Source of the DNA: Pseudobutyrivibrio sp. ACV-2
Lineage (GTDB): Bacteria > Bacillota > Clostridia > Lachnospirales > Lachnospiraceae
Direction of reading: 5' to 3'
NCBI RefSeq assembly: GCF_900107545.1
Contig: NZ_FNQZ01000001.1
Span: 124,001 to 188,000, forward strand
DNA length: 64,000 bases
Part shown: positions 1 through 9,681 of the stretch, one piece after another
How positions within the stretch are numbered: the first letter of the stretch is position 1
Layout: each line of letters starts with the position of its first letter
Translations under genes and position numbers: made by a program
Notes under the pieces: model-generated
The model's database searches: none
Told to the model about the DNA's origin: nothing
The model's input: the letters and a program-made list of their open reading frames with translations, nothing else

Positions 1-1126
1 AATTTATATGGAAGAAGGCGAGCTTCCGATCGAAGTATTAAGCGGTAAGCCAGGCTACATCAATTTTTTAGATGCTTTTAACGGCTGGCAACTTGTTTCA
101 GAATTAAAGAAGGCTACAGGCCTTGCTGCAGCTACTTCATTTAAGCATGTAAGCCCAGCAGGTGCTGCAGTTGGACTTCCTCTTTCAGACGTAGAGAGAA
201 AGATTTATTGGTGTGATGATTTGGATATGGAATTCACTCCTCTTGCAAATGCTTACGCTAGAGCTCGTGGTGCAGACAGAATGTCTTCATTTGGCGATTT
301 TATATCTCTTTCAGATGTGTGCGATGTAGCTACAGCAAAGCTTATCAAGCGCGAGGTTTCAGACGGTGTTATTGCACCAGGCTATGAGCCAGAAGCACTT
401 GAGATTTTAAAGGCTAAAAAGAACGGCAACTACGCTGTGATCAAAATTGATCCTGCTTATGTTCCAAAGCAGCTTGAACGCAAGGAAGTGTTTGGTATCA
501 CTTTTGAGCAGGGTAGAAATGAACTTGTAATCAACGATGATTTCTTTGCAAATATCGTTACTGACAATAAAGAGCTTACAGAGCAGGCAAAGATTGACCT
601 TGCTATTGCAATGATTACTCTAAAGTACACACAGTCAAATTCTGTATGCTATGTAAAGGATGGTCAGGCAATTGGTATCGGAGCAGGACAGCAGTCACGT
701 ATCCACTGTACACGTCTTGCTGGTCAGAAGGCTGATAACTGGTGGCTTCGTCAGTCTCCAAAGGTACTTGGACTTGATTTTGTAGATGGTATCAAGCGTG
801 CTGACAGAGACAACGCAATCGACCTTTACATTGGAGAAGAGTTCGAGGATGTCATCGGTGATGATGTATGGCAGAAGACCTTCAAGACAAGACCTAGCGA
901 GTTTACAAAGGCAGAAAAGAGAGCTTGGTTAGATAAGCTTACAGATGTATCTGTTGGTTCTGATGCATTCTTCCCATTTGGTGATAACATCGAAAGAGCA
1001 CATAAGTCAGGTGTTAAGTATGTAGCTCAGCCAGGTGGTTCAGTAAGAGATGATAATGTTATCGAGACCTGTAACAAATATGGAATGGTAATGTCATTCA
1101 CAGGACTTAGACTTTTCCATCACTAA
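1..1126 (+). CDS. purH: AICAR transformylase, PurH-type (5' end cut by window)
   Basis: Transfers a formyl group from 10-formyl-THF to AICAR, the penultimate step of purine synthesis, in the cytosol. Family motifs are visible: the active-site Lys-His in [11 protein letters not shown] and the [15 protein letters not shown] segment, with a typical RLFHH end. The open frame continues upstream of the first ATG at position 8 (codons Ile-Tyr at 2-7), so the real start lies outside the window. Lachnospiraceae commonly carry a short form without the IMP cyclohydrolase domain. Whether that domain is present here cannot be seen. No obvious terminator directly follows; the hairpin at 1231-1258 may end its transcript. 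Confidence 0.9.
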   Translation, partial: IYMEEGELPIEVLSGKPGYINFLDAFNGWQLVSELKKATGLAAATSFKHVSPAGAAVGLPLSDVERKIYWCDDLDMEFTPLANAYARARGADRMSSFGDFISLSDVCDVATAKLIKREVSDGVIAPGYEPEALEILKAKKNGNYAVIKIDPAYVPKQLERKEVFGITFEQGRNELVINDDFFANIVTDNKELTEQAKIDLAIAMITLKYTQSNSVCYVKDGQAIGIGAGQQSRIHCTRLAGQKADNWWLRQSPKVLGLDFVDGIKRADRDNAIDLYIGEEFEDVIGDDVWQKTFKTRPSEFTKAEKRAWLDKLTDVSVGSDAFFPFGDNIERAHKSGVKYVAQPGGSVRDDNVIETCNKYGMVMSFTGLRLFHH

Positions 1127-1175
1127 AATTTTTAATCAAATTAACAACACAATTATTAAGAATTTGCCTAAAAAC

Positions 1176-1203
1176 TTGCAATTATTTGACTTTCTGATAT
1201 AAT
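1176..1203 (+). promoter_or_regulatory. Sigma-A promoter for the rimP-ribF operon
   Basis: TTGCAA at 1176-1181, a 16-base spacer and TATAAT at 1198-1203. A TG one base upstream of the -10 makes it an extended -10. It sits about 100 bases before rimP. Confidence 0.7.
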
Positions 1204-1230
1204 TATTTATGTTATTGAAGAGAGCGACCG

Positions 1231-1258
1231 AAAGAGAGAGCACTTAGCTCTCTCTTTT
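1231..1258 (+). terminator. Terminator-like hairpin in the rimP leader
   Basis: The 9-11 bp stem GAGAGAGC/GCTCTCTC with loop ACTTA is followed by TTTTATTTAT. It begins about 21 bases after the expected start of the promoter at 1176-1203, so it can end the purH transcript, attenuate the rimP operon, or both. Confidence 0.65.
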
Positions 1259-1305
1259 ATTTATGTTTGCTCGTTAACGCTTACAACTGAATAAGGAGGA
1301 CATTT

Positions 1306-1776
1306 ATGTCAAAACACACCGATTACGAAAAACGTACGGAAGAATTGATTACTCCTATTCTTGATGAATTAGGCTTCGAGCTTTACGACGTGGAATACGT
1401 CAAGGAAGGAGCAGATTACTATCTGAGAGCCTATATCGACAAGGAAGGTGGAATCACAATTGATGATTGCGTTGATGTTAGCCGTCGCATGAACGAGCTA
1501 CTCGATGCAGAGCCACAGATTGGTGGAGATGAAGGTTATATCTTCGAGGTTAGTTCACCAGGTCTGGGCAGAGTTTTAAAGAAGGATAAGCACTTTGAGA
1601 AGGCTATCGGCCAGGATGTAGACATCAAGACCTACAAGCCAGTCAACGGCTCAAAGGAATTTACTGGCACTCTCAAAGCTTTTGATAAAGATACACTCAC
1701 CATCGAATTCGAAGATGGTACAGAAGTTTTTGCCAGAGCAGACGTTGCTCAGGTTAAATTAACAATAGATTTTTAA
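1306..1776 (+). CDS. rimP: Ribosome maturation factor RimP
   Basis: Helps assemble the 30S subunit. At 156 residues it has the usual length. The N-terminal alpha/beta domain carries the family signature around YDVEYVKEGADYYLRAYIDKEGG and the DCVDVSRRMNELLD segment, and a C-terminal SH3-like barrel follows (GTLKAFDKDTLTIEF). The start at ATG 1306 has AAGGAGG a few bases upstream. It is the first gene of the conserved rimP-nusA-rnpM-ylxQ-infB-rbfA cluster. Its leader holds a terminator-like hairpin. Confidence 0.95.
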   Translation: MSKHTDYEKRTEELITPILDELGFELYDVEYVKEGADYYLRAYIDKEGGITIDDCVDVSRRMNELLDAEPQIGGDEGYIFEVSSPGLGRVLKKDKHFEKAIGQDVDIKTYKPVNGSKEFTGTLKAFDKDTLTIEFEDGTEVFARADVAQVKLTIDF

Positions 1777-1791
1777 CATTAGGAGGAAATA

Positions 1792-3012
1792 ATGGCAGCT
1801 AATACAAATGATTTTTGGGATGCTCTTACTGACCTTGCAAAAGAGAAAAATATAAGCATGGATGTTTTGATTGAAACAATCGAAAATTCCCTTCTTATTG
1901 CATGTAAGAACAATTACGGAAAGGCTGATAATGCATCAGTTGAAATCGACAAGACTACTGGTGAGTATCATGTTTACCTTTCAAAGACTGTTGTTGATGA
2001 AGTATTTGATCCTGTTGAAGAGATTTCTGTTGCAGAAGCTCAGGATATCAGCGGAAAGCATCAGGTAGGTGATATTGTCAGAATCGAAGTTAAGTCTAAG
2101 GATTTTGGTCGTATCGCAGCTACAGCCGCTAAAAATACTATCACTCAGAAAATCCGCGAGGAAGAGCGTAAGGTTCTTTACGAGGAGTACTATGAACTTC
2201 AGCACAAGGTAGTTACTGGTGTTGTTACACGTTTCTCTGGCAACAATATCCATGTTAATCTTGGCAAGCTTGAAGGCTTCCTTTCAGAGTCTGAGCAGGT
2301 TAAGGGCGAGTACTACAAGCCACAGGATCGTATCAAGGTTTATATTGTAGAGGTTAAGACTTCTAACAAAGGACCTCGTATCGTAGTTTCACGTACACAT
2401 CCAGAGCTTGTTAAAAAGCTTTTCGAGGAAGAGGTTTCTGAGGTACGTGATGGTATTGTTGAAATCAAGTCTATCTCTCGTGAGGCTGGCAGCCGTACTA
2501 AAATTGCTGTATGGTCAAACGACGAGGACGTTGATCCAGTAGGAGCTTGCGTTGGTCAAAACGGTGCCAGAGTTAACGCTATTGTTAATGAGCTTCGTGG
2601 TGAGAAAATCGATATTATCGAATGGGATGAAAACCCAGCTTACTTAATAGAAAATGCACTTTCACCAGCAAAGGTTGTAGCTGTTGCTGCAGATGCTGAT
2701 GAGAAGGATGCAAAGGTAATTGTTCCTGATTACCAGCTTTCACTTGCCATTGGTAAGGAAGGTCAGAATGCACGTCTTGCAGCTCGTCTTACAGGCTACA
2801 AAATCGACATCAAGAGTGAGTCTCAGGCTAGAGAAGATGAGGACTTCAGTGATTTCTTCGAAAGCTATGATGAAGATGCAGACGATGATGACAGCTACTA
2901 TGATGAAGATGGCAACTACATCGGTGATGACTATGAGGAGTCTGAGGAATATGATGATGCAGAGTCAGATGATGTAGAAGCAGAAGTAGAAGAGTCTGCA
3001 GAGGAAGAGTAA
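1792..3012 (+). CDS. nusA: Transcription termination/antitermination factor NusA
   Basis: Binds RNA polymerase and nascent RNA and modulates pausing and termination. The N-terminal polymerase-binding domain covers roughly residues 1-130, an S1 domain about 135-200 (GVVTRFSGNNIHVNLG), and two KH domains about 225-345, including VGACVGQNGARV and LAIGKEGQNARLAARL. The last 60 residues are strongly acidic (34 Asp/Glu) and replace the AR repeats of E. coli NusA. Its stop overlaps the start of rnpM (TAATG), which suggests translational coupling. The start follows AGGAGGAA. Confidence 0.96.
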   Translation: MAANTNDFWDALTDLAKEKNISMDVLIETIENSLLIACKNNYGKADNASVEIDKTTGEYHVYLSKTVVDEVFDPVEEISVAEAQDISGKHQVGDIVRIEVKSKDFGRIAATAAKNTITQKIREEERKVLYEEYYELQHKVVTGVVTRFSGNNIHVNLGKLEGFLSESEQVKGEYYKPQDRIKVYIVEVKTSNKGPRIVVSRTHPELVKKLFEEEVSEVRDGIVEIKSISREAGSRTKIAVWSNDEDVDPVGACVGQNGARVNAIVNELRGEKIDIIEWDENPAYLIENALSPAKVVAVAADADEKDAKVIVPDYQLSLAIGKEGQNARLAARLTGYKIDIKSESQAREDEDFSDFFESYDEDADDDDSYYDEDGNYIGDDYEESEEYDDAESDDVEAEVEESAEEE

Positions 3013-3281
3013 TGGAAATCAAAGAATTACCTCTTAGAAAATGCGTTGGCTGTAATAAAATGTTTCCTAAAAATCAGCTTTTTAGGGTTGTGAGGCTAGA
3101 TGGTGATGTTCGAGTAGATTTAAGCTATAAGGCTCAAGGCCGAGGAGCTTATGTATGTCGAAATGAGGCATGCCTTGCACTTGCAGAAAAGAAAAAAGGT
3201 TTTAACAGAGCATTAAAGACAGCAGTATCACCTGAGGTAATCAGCAATTTATATATGGAGTTGGAAAATGGCAGTAGATAA
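3012..3281 (+). CDS. rnpM: RNase P modulator RnpM (YlxR family)
   Basis: A small basic RNA-binding protein of 89 residues. The family motif LRKCVGCNKMFPKNQLFRVVR and the later GRGAYVC segment are both present. YlxR of Bacillus subtilis was reported to modulate RNase P, hence the name. Position between nusA and ylxQ is conserved in Bacillota. ATG 3012 overlaps the nusA stop, and the end overlaps ylxQ by 14 bases, so translation is probably coupled along the operon. Confidence 0.9.
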   Translation: MEIKELPLRKCVGCNKMFPKNQLFRVVRLDGDVRVDLSYKAQGRGAYVCRNEACLALAEKKKGFNRALKTAVSPEVISNLYMELENGSR

Positions 3282-3570
3282 AGCGCTTAATATGATTAGC
3301 ATGTCTATGAAAGCAGGAGCCCTTGTAAGTGGCGAATTCGCTTGCGAGCAGGCCATCAAGGATGGCAGCGGTTTTCTTTGCATAGTTGCAACAGATGCTT
3401 CCGCAAACACAAAGAAATCATTTTCAAATTCCTGTGAATTCTACGGAGTTAAATACGTGGAATATGGAACAAAAGAATCTTTAGGTCATGCAATTGGTAA
3501 AGAATATCGGGCATCAATCGTAGTGTGCGATGAAAATTTATCCTTAAGCATTCAAGATAAGATACAGTAG
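3268..3570 (+). CDS. ylxQ: L7Ae-family ribosomal-like protein YlxQ
   Basis: A 100-residue protein of the L7Ae/L30e/Gadd45 fold that binds kink-turn RNA. The sequence shows KALNMISMSMKAGALVSGE, then a hydrophobic core and ASANTKKSF, typical of YlxQ. In its family it is an accessory, non-essential RNA-binding protein. It overlaps rnpM and precedes infB by 21 bases, with a GAGGAG site before infB. Confidence 0.85.
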   Translation: MAVDKALNMISMSMKAGALVSGEFACEQAIKDGSGFLCIVATDASANTKKSFSNSCEFYGVKYVEYGTKESLGHAIGKEYRASIVVCDENLSLSIQDKIQ

Positions 3571-3591
3571 TTGTAATGAGGAGGATATTAG

Positions 3592-6273
3592 ATGGCAAAA
3601 ATTAAAGTACATGAATTAGCCAAAGAGCTTGGTAGGGAAAGCAAGGATGTAATTGCTTTTCTTGAAGCTAATGGTATAGAAGCTAAGGCAACGAGTGGCA
3701 TCGAAGAAGATGTTGAAGCAAAAGTTAGAGCAAACTTCGGTGGCGCAAAGTCTGATAAAAAAGCAGAGTCAAATAAGGCTCATGCTACAGATAAAAAAGC
3801 TGGTGCTGTTGATAAGGATGGCAATCCAGTAAAGAAAAAGAAAAATGTTTTCGTAGTTACTCGTGATCGCGATGATAATAGAAGAAGACGTGGCTCTGAT
3901 TCATCTAGAAAAGATAACAGAGAAAATAATAACAACAATAATAACAATAACGGACAGAAAAAGGCAGCACCTGCAAAGCCAGAAGCACCAAGAGGACCAA
4001 TCAGACCTCGTAGCTTTGCTGATGGTGTTCGTCCATCTCAGAGAGCTTCTGTTCAGTCTACTGATACAGAGTTCGTTTCAAAGAAAGCACAGACAGAGGA
4101 AGCTTCAGAGCGTCCAAGTAAACGTCAGGAACGTCCTGAGCGCAATGATAACAGGAATGAAAAGCGCGAGGGCAGACCAGAACGTCAGGAGCGTCAGGAA
4201 CGTTCAGATAGACCGGCAAGAGGTGACAGACCAGCTGGCAATGGAAAGCGTCCTGAAAAGCGTGATGACAGAAACGGTAACAGAAATGATAGTAGAAACG
4301 AAGGCAGACCTTCACGTCCATCACAGCAGGCAACAGCTCCAGAGGTTGCTCCTTCATCAAATGCTAAGGGCGGCCGTCGTGACGACAAGAAAAAGAAGAA
4401 CAACAAAGACAATAACAATTTAGGTGGCAAGAAGCAGGAGAATTTCATCAATCTTGAAAAGAATGGTGGAAAGAAGAAAAAGAACAATGCTCCTAAGGCT
4501 CCAGAACGTAATATGGATGAAGTTCTTACAATCACAATACCAGAGAGAATCACAATCAAAGATCTTGCAGACAAAATGAAAGTTCAGTCATCTGCTGTAA
4601 TCAAGACTCTCTTCATGAAGGGCAAAATGGTTACTGTAAACCAGGAAGTTGATTTTGAAGAGGCTTCTGATATTGCTCTTGAGTTCAACTGCATCTGTGA
4701 GGAAGAGGAAAAGGTTGATGTTATCGCAGAGCTTCTTAAGGAAGAGGAAGAGGATACATCAAGCTATCCATCACGTCCACCTGTTGTCTGCGTAATGGGT
4801 CACGTTGACCACGGTAAAACATCACTTCTTGATGCAATCCGTGACACTAAGGTTACAGACCGTGAGGCTGGTGGTATCACACAGCACATCGGTGCTTACA
4901 CAGTTTCAATCAACGGAGAGGATATCACATTCCTTGATACACCAGGTCATGAGGCATTTACAGCAATGCGTATGCGTGGTGCAAACTCAACAGATATCGC
5001 TATCCTTGTAGTAGCTGCTGATGATGGAGTAATGCCTCAGACAGTAGAAGCTATCAACCACGCAAAGGCTGCTGGCATTGAAATTATCGTAGCTATCAAC
5101 AAAATTGATAAGCCAAACGCTAACATCGACAGAGTTAAGCAGGAGCTTTCAGAATATCAGCTTATTCCTGAGGATTGGGGCGGTAGCACAATCTTTGTTC
5201 CAGTTTCAGCTCACACAAAGGAAGGTATTGATACACTCCTTGAGATGATTCTTCTTACAGCTGAGGTTCTTGAGCTTAGGGCTAATCCAAAGCGTAAGGC
5301 TCGTGGGCTTGTTATCGAAGCACAGCTTGATAAGGGACGTGGTGCTGTTGCTACAGTTCTTGTACAAAAAGGTACACTTCACGTTGGTGATCCTGTTGCC
5401 TGCGGAAGCTGTCATGGTAAGGTTCGTGCTATGATTGACGATACTGGCGCACGTGTGAAGACAGCTGGTCCTTCAGTTCCAGTTGAGATTCTTGGTCTTT
5501 CAGAGGTTCCAAACGCTGGTGAAGTATTCATGGCATTTGATTCTGAAAAGGAAGCACATGCATTTGCTGATACATTCGTTGCAGAGCACAAGAATCGCCT
5601 TGTTGAGCAGACTAAGTCTAAGATGTCTCTTGATGCACTCTTTAGCGAGATTGAGTCAGGAAATCTTAAGGAACTTGATATTATTGTTAAGGCTGACGTT
5701 CAGGGTTCTGTAGAAGCTGTTAAGCAGTCACTTGAAAAGCTTTCAAACGAAGAAGTTGTTGTTAAGACTATCCACGGTGGTGTAGGTACAATCAATGAAT
5801 CAGACGTTGTTCTTGCATCTGCTTCAAATGCAATCATCATTGGATTTAACGTACGTATTGACCCACAGGCTAAGGCTACAGCTGATAGAGAAGGCGTAGA
5901 TCTTCGTCTCTACAAGGTTATCTACGATGCAATCAACGACGTAGAATCAGCTATGAAGGGTATGCTTGATCCAATCTTCGAGGAAAAGGTTATCGGCCAC
6001 GCAGAGGTTCGTCAGATTTTCAAGGCTTCAGGTGTTGGAAACATCGCAGGTTCTTACGTTACAGATGGTTACTTCCAGAGAGATTGTATGGTTCGTGTTA
6101 CCCGCGAGGGCAACCTTATCCATGAAGGAAAGCTTGGTTCTCTTAAGAGATTCAAGGACGATGTTAAGGAAGTTAAGTCTAACTTTGAGTGTGGTCTTGT
6201 TATTGAAGACTTTAATGATGTTCAGGAAATGGATATTATTGAGGCCTACATTATGGTTGAGGTACCTAGATAA
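3592..6273 (+). CDS. infB: Translation initiation factor IF-2
   Basis: A GTPase that places initiator tRNA on the 30S subunit and promotes subunit joining. A short IF2N helix domain (residues 1-50) is followed by a 250-residue low-complexity linker rich in Asn, Arg, Lys, Asp and Glu. A second IF2N domain lies near 310-360. The G domain has GHVDHGKT at 403, [17 protein letters not shown] and NKID. EF-Tu-like and IF2C domains complete the 893-residue protein. The linker contains a run of consecutive Asn residues. The stop overlaps the rbfA start. Confidence 0.97.
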   Translation: MAKIKVHELAKELGRESKDVIAFLEANGIEAKATSGIEEDVEAKVRANFGGAKSDKKAESNKAHATDKKAGAVDKDGNPVKKKKNVFVVTRDRDDNRRRRGSDSSRKDNRENNNNNNNNNGQKKAAPAKPEAPRGPIRPRSFADGVRPSQRASVQSTDTEFVSKKAQTEEASERPSKRQERPERNDNRNEKREGRPERQERQERSDRPARGDRPAGNGKRPEKRDDRNGNRNDSRNEGRPSRPSQQATAPEVAPSSNAKGGRRDDKKKKNNKDNNNLGGKKQENFINLEKNGGKKKKNNAPKAPERNMDEVLTITIPERITIKDLADKMKVQSSAVIKTLFMKGKMVTVNQEVDFEEASDIALEFNCICEEEEKVDVIAELLKEEEEDTSSYPSRPPVVCVMGHVDHGKTSLLDAIRDTKVTDREAGGITQHIGAYTVSINGEDITFLDTPGHEAFTAMRMRGANSTDIAILVVAADDGVMPQTVEAINHAKAAGIEIIVAINKIDKPNANIDRVKQELSEYQLIPEDWGGSTIFVPVSAHTKEGIDTLLEMILLTAEVLELRANPKRKARGLVIEAQLDKGRGAVATVLVQKGTLHVGDPVACGSCHGKVRAMIDDTGARVKTAGPSVPVEILGLSEVPNAGEVFMAFDSEKEAHAFADTFVAEHKNRLVEQTKSKMSLDALFSEIESGNLKELDIIVKADVQGSVEAVKQSLEKLSNEEVVVKTIHGGVGTINESDVVLASASNAIIIGFNVRIDPQAKATADREGVDLRLYKVIYDAINDVESAMKGMLDPIFEEKVIGHAEVRQIFKASGVGNIAGSYVTDGYFQRDCMVRVTREGNLIHEGKLGSLKRFKDDVKEVKSNFECGLVIEDFNDVQEMDIIEAYIMVEVPR

Positions 6274-6647
6274 TGAGAAAGAATTCAGTAAAAAATACAC
6301 GTATTAACGAGGAAGTTATGCGTGAGCTTTCAAACATTATTCGTCTTGAGGTTAAGGATCCTCGCATCTCTCCAGTCACATCTGTTGTGTCTGTAGAGGT
6401 TGCGCCAGACCTTAAGACAGCAAAAGCATATATTTCAGTTCTCGGCGACGATGAGGCTGTAGCAAAGACCATCGAAGGTCTTAAAAGCTCACAGGGCTTC
6501 ATTCGCCGTGAGCTTGCTCACAGAATCAATCTCAGAAATACACCTGAGATTACATTCGTAAGTGACCAATCTATCGCTTACGCCGCAAAAATGAGCAAAC
6601 TTATCGATGAGGTTAACGCACCTCTTCATGCTAAAGAGGAAGAGTAG
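6273..6647 (+). CDS. rbfA: Ribosome-binding factor A
   Basis: A 124-residue KH-fold protein required for late 30S maturation and 16S rRNA 5' processing. The family pattern is clear: INEEVMRELSNIIRLEVKDPRI near the start, then VSVEVAPDLKTAKAYISVLG and FIRRELAHRINLRNTPEITFVSD (discontinuous blocks). ATG 6273 overlaps the infB stop, giving tight coupling with infB. The 76-base gap to nrnA contains two small hairpins without a T-run. Confidence 0.95.
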   Translation: MRKNSVKNTRINEEVMRELSNIIRLEVKDPRISPVTSVVSVEVAPDLKTAKAYISVLGDDEAVAKTIEGLKSSQGFIRRELAHRINLRNTPEITFVSDQSIAYAAKMSKLIDEVNAPLHAKEEE

Positions 6648-6723
6648 TTTAGATAGGCATCCTTCTGAATGCAGGTCTCTTTAGCTGATATATAAAGAGT
6701 TACTAAAGTAGGAGAAATACTAT

Positions 6724-7698
6724 ATGATAGACAATTTCAATGAACTAATACAAAACTCTAAAACTATAGCCATCAGTGGACACATTCGCCCAGACGGTGA
6801 TTGTGTGGGTTCATGCATGGCTATGTACAATTACATAGTTACTTATTATCCGCAGGTAGAAGTTCATGTCTATCTAGATCCTATTCCTAATATTTTTAAA
6901 TTCTTTAAGAATGCGGACAAGATTGAGGACATTCACACTGTAGCTGAGGATACTGTATTTGATTTATACATCGCCTTAGACTGCAGTGAGGGTGGACGTC
7001 TTGGTGATGCAAATTCATTTTTTGAAAAGGCAAAGCACACTATTTGTATTGATCATCATCTTACAAATGGAGGTTTTGCAGAATATAGCTACATCATTCC
7101 AGATGATAGTTCTACCTGTGAGCTTGTTTACAACCAGATTGGTAAAGATAAGATCACAAAAGATATTGCCGAATGCCTATATACAGGTATCATTCACGAC
7201 ACGGGTGTTTTTCAGTATTCCTGCACCACAGAGTCTACAATGGATGCGGCAGGTTTCTTAATGACAAAGGGAATCGATTATTCAAAAATCTGTACTGACA
7301 CTTACTATGCCAAGACCATGGTTCAAAATCGTATGCTTGGCAAAGCTCTTTTAAATTGTAAGACCTTTGAGGATGGCAAAATAATTGCTGCAGTTATAAC
7401 AGCAGAGGATATGGCCGAATATGGGGCTCAGAGCAAGCACTTAGAAGGAATTGTTCAGCAGCTTCGAGATACAACAGGTGTAGAGGTTGCAGTTTTTCTT
7501 TATGAGCTTGAGGATGGCGATTTCAAGGGCAGCACCAGAGCAACCGGTGATGTAGATTTAACAGTTATTACTGGCAAATTTGGTGGTGGTGGTCACAAAA
7601 AGGCTGCTGGTTTTTCAGTAGAGACTAAAGACCCTTGGGGTGTTATTGCTCAGATTGTTGAAATGATTAAAGTACAATTTTCAGAGTTAGGAATATAA
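6724..7698 (+). CDS. nrnA: DHH-family nanoRNase/pAp phosphatase NrnA
   Basis: Degrades short oligoribonucleotides and dephosphorylates pAp, using Mn2+ in the cytosol. Motifs in order: HIRPDGDCVGS near residue 20, DCSEGGR, the DHH motif in CIDHHLTNGG, and the DHHA1 substrate-binding GGGGHKKAAG near the end. The length of 324 residues fits NrnA. It sits between rbfA and truB as in many Bacillota. AGGAG lies about 10 bases before ATG 6724. Confidence 0.92.
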   Translation: MIDNFNELIQNSKTIAISGHIRPDGDCVGSCMAMYNYIVTYYPQVEVHVYLDPIPNIFKFFKNADKIEDIHTVAEDTVFDLYIALDCSEGGRLGDANSFFEKAKHTICIDHHLTNGGFAEYSYIIPDDSSTCELVYNQIGKDKITKDIAECLYTGIIHDTGVFQYSCTTESTMDAAGFLMTKGIDYSKICTDTYYAKTMVQNRMLGKALLNCKTFEDGKIIAAVITAEDMAEYGAQSKHLEGIVQQLRDTTGVEVAVFLYELEDGDFKGSTRATGDVDLTVITGKFGGGGHKKAAGFSVETKDPWGVIAQIVEMIKVQFSELGI

Positions 7699-7702
7699 TT
7701 TA

Positions 7703-8608
7703 TTGAAAAGTGGAATTATTAATGTCTACAAAGAAGCAGGGTTCACATCCTTTGATGTTGTGGCCAAGATTCGAGGCATATTGAAAATAAAGAAAATAGG
7801 ACATACAGGTACGCTTGATCCAGATGCGACAGGCGTACTTCCTGTATGTATAGGAAAAGCTACAAAGCTTTGTGATATGCTCACAGACAAGGACAAGGTC
7901 TATGAGTGTACTTTTATTTTAGGTGTTGAAACAGACACCTATGATATGAGTGGAAGAATATTATTCCGTAAATCAATCACATCAACAGAGGATGAGGTGA
8001 AAGCTGCCATTAATTCCTTTGTAGGTGATATTATGCAGGTTCCACCCATGTATTCAGCATTAAAGGTCAATGGCAAAAAACTATATGAGCTTGCCCGAGA
8101 AGGTAAAGAGGTAGAACGAAAGGCCAGACCGATTACTATATTTAGCATAGATATTTTAGATGTAAAACTTCCAGAAGTATCTATTCGAATTCATTGCAGT
8201 AAGGGCACATATATTCGTTCTTTATGCCATGATATCGGAGAAAAACTTGGTTGCGGCTGTGCTATGAAAACACTTATACGTACCAGAGTCAGCCAATTTG
8301 ATATTTCGGATGCTAAAACTCTTGATGAGATAGAACGAATAGCAAAAAATGGCAATATTGACGGAATTATGATAGGTATTTCAGATGTTTTTGACAATCT
8401 TGGTACGGTTTTCGTAATTCCTACGGAAGAAGCTTTAAAAATCGCTATAAATGGTGGTAAAATCCCAAGAGAGATGGTTTTTGCAGAGGCCATCAGCAGT
8501 TTTGAGGAAGATAGTCGTTACAGAGTATTTCTTCCTGACAATAGATTCCTTGGAATTTATAATTATGTGGATTCAAAATTTGTATTGGAAAAAATGTTTT
8601 TGGAATAA
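7703..8608 (+). CDS. truB: tRNA pseudouridine-55 synthase TruB (TTG start)
   Basis: Converts U55 in the T-loop of tRNAs to pseudouridine. The N-terminal SGIINVYKEAGFTSFDVV matches the family, and the catalytic Asp is D39 in GHTGTLDPDATG. Motif TYIRSLCHDIG is also present. The start is TTG at 7703, only four bases after the nrnA stop. No ATG lies before the conserved block, and AGGAA is at a workable distance. A C-terminal extension of about 70 residues resembles the PUA-like end of longer TruBs. Confidence 0.92.
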   Translation: MKSGIINVYKEAGFTSFDVVAKIRGILKIKKIGHTGTLDPDATGVLPVCIGKATKLCDMLTDKDKVYECTFILGVETDTYDMSGRILFRKSITSTEDEVKAAINSFVGDIMQVPPMYSALKVNGKKLYELAREGKEVERKARPITIFSIDILDVKLPEVSIRIHCSKGTYIRSLCHDIGEKLGCGCAMKTLIRTRVSQFDISDAKTLDEIERIAKNGNIDGIMIGISDVFDNLGTVFVIPTEEALKIAINGGKIPREMVFAEAISSFEEDSRYRVFLPDNRFLGIYNYVDSKFVLEKMFLE

Positions 8609-8610
8609 TT

Positions 8611-9528
8611 ATGGAGTATTTACATTCTTTATTTGACACTAAAATTTCAGAACCTACTGCTGTGACTGTTGGCAAATTTGACGGCATTCACAGAGGTCAT
8701 ACCTGCCTTACAAAGGATATTATTTCAAAAAAGCAGCAGGGTCTTAAATCATGTCTTGTTACTTTCACAAATTCACCAAGAATTGCACTTGAAATAGATG
8801 ATTCTCCAGCCCTTATCACAAATAAGGAGAGAATGTTTATGCTTGATGATGATGGGCTTGATTATCTTATTGAATGTCCATTTGATGAGAGATTAATGCA
8901 GACAGATCCTGAAAGCTTTATTAAGGTTTTAGTTGAAAATCTTAATATGAAATATATGATTTCAGGTTCAGATTTCACCTTTGGCTACAAAGGTGCGGGT
9001 AATACTGACATGCTGACAGATTTATCAAAAGAGCTTGGATTTGAATACAAGGTTATTGAAAAAATCAAGCAGAATAATCGTGATATCAGTAGCACATACA
9101 TTAGAGAAGAATTGAAGGAAGGCCACATAGACATTGTAAATGATATGCTAGGCTATGAATATTTCGTATGGGGCGAGGTAGTTCATGGCGCTCATTTAGG
9201 ACACACTATAGGTATTCCTACTATCAATATCATGCCTGAAAAGATAAAGCTTGTTCCAAAATTTGGAGTATATGTTACCACTATTGATTTCGATGGCCGT
9301 ATATATCATGGTGTCACAAATGTAGGCACAAAGCCTTCAGTTTCAAATGAAAATATAGTAGGTATTGAAACACATATTCTTGATTACAATGGTGATTTAT
9401 ATGGTCGCTTTGTAAAAGTAACTTTCAAAAGCTTCTTGCGACCAGAGATGAAGTTCGATTCTATAGAAGAGCTTACATCTCAAATGAACAAAGATAAGAT
9501 TGTGGCAAAAGAATTCTTTAATAAATAA
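8611..9528 (+). CDS. ribF: Bifunctional riboflavin kinase/FMN adenylyltransferase
   Basis: Makes FMN and FAD from riboflavin. The N-terminal nucleotidyltransferase domain (about 1-185) has TVGKFDGIHRGH, the HxGH-like site, and the SSTYIREEL segment. The C-terminal flavokinase domain (about 190-305) has HLGHTIGIPTINI and GVYVTTIDFDGRIYHGVTNVGTKP (in pieces). The length of 305 residues is usual. It is the last gene of the rimP operon, two bases after truB. The Rnf flavoproteins elsewhere in the window depend on this product. Confidence 0.95.
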   Translation: MEYLHSLFDTKISEPTAVTVGKFDGIHRGHTCLTKDIISKKQQGLKSCLVTFTNSPRIALEIDDSPALITNKERMFMLDDDGLDYLIECPFDERLMQTDPESFIKVLVENLNMKYMISGSDFTFGYKGAGNTDMLTDLSKELGFEYKVIEKIKQNNRDISSTYIREELKEGHIDIVNDMLGYEYFVWGEVVHGAHLGHTIGIPTINIMPEKIKLVPKFGVYVTTIDFDGRIYHGVTNVGTKPSVSNENIVGIETHILDYNGDLYGRFVKVTFKSFLRPEMKFDSIEELTSQMNKDKIVAKEFFNK

Positions 9529-9571
9529 AGTCTCTCTGATTCTCAATATATTACAAGAATATTACATTTTA

Positions 9572-9600
9572 TTGACATCAATTAAAATAATTGCTATACT
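9572..9600 (+). promoter_or_regulatory. Sigma-A promoter for the NlpC/P60 gene
   Basis: TTGACA at 9572-9577, a 17-base spacer and TATACT at 9595-9600. This is the closest match to the sigma-A consensus in the window. Confidence 0.85.
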
Positions 9601-9627
9601 ATAGCAAGTTTCGGTAAAGAAGACTTT

Positions 9628-9657
9628 AAATGCAGCTTTCCGTAGCTGCATTTTATT
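9628..9657 (+). terminator. Terminator-like hairpin in the NlpC/P60 leader
   Basis: A 10-bp stem (AAATGCAGCT with AGCTGCATTT, loop TTCCGT) is followed by TTATTATGTATTTTTTT. It starts about 21 bases after the predicted transcription start and ends before the ribosome-binding site, so it could attenuate the gene. No known riboswitch class is recognisable. Confidence 0.6.
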
Positions 9658-9681
9658 ATGTATTTTTTTCGTGGAGGTTTT

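Noticed and set aside
3863-4423. 186-residue plus-strand open frame inside infB
   Set aside because: It is a frame-shifted reading of the same repetitive linker, and its composition is not protein-like.
4194-4574. 126-residue minus-strand open frame opposite infB
   Set aside because: It is antisense to the low-complexity linker of IF-2. The Leu/Ser/Phe-rich translation reflects Arg/Lys/Asn codons read backwards; there is no ribosome-binding site or conserved motif.
9601-9681. ydaO/c-di-AMP riboswitch before the NlpC/P60 gene
   Set aside because: Such riboswitches control NlpC/P60 genes, but this leader is about 75 bases and lacks the conserved cores.
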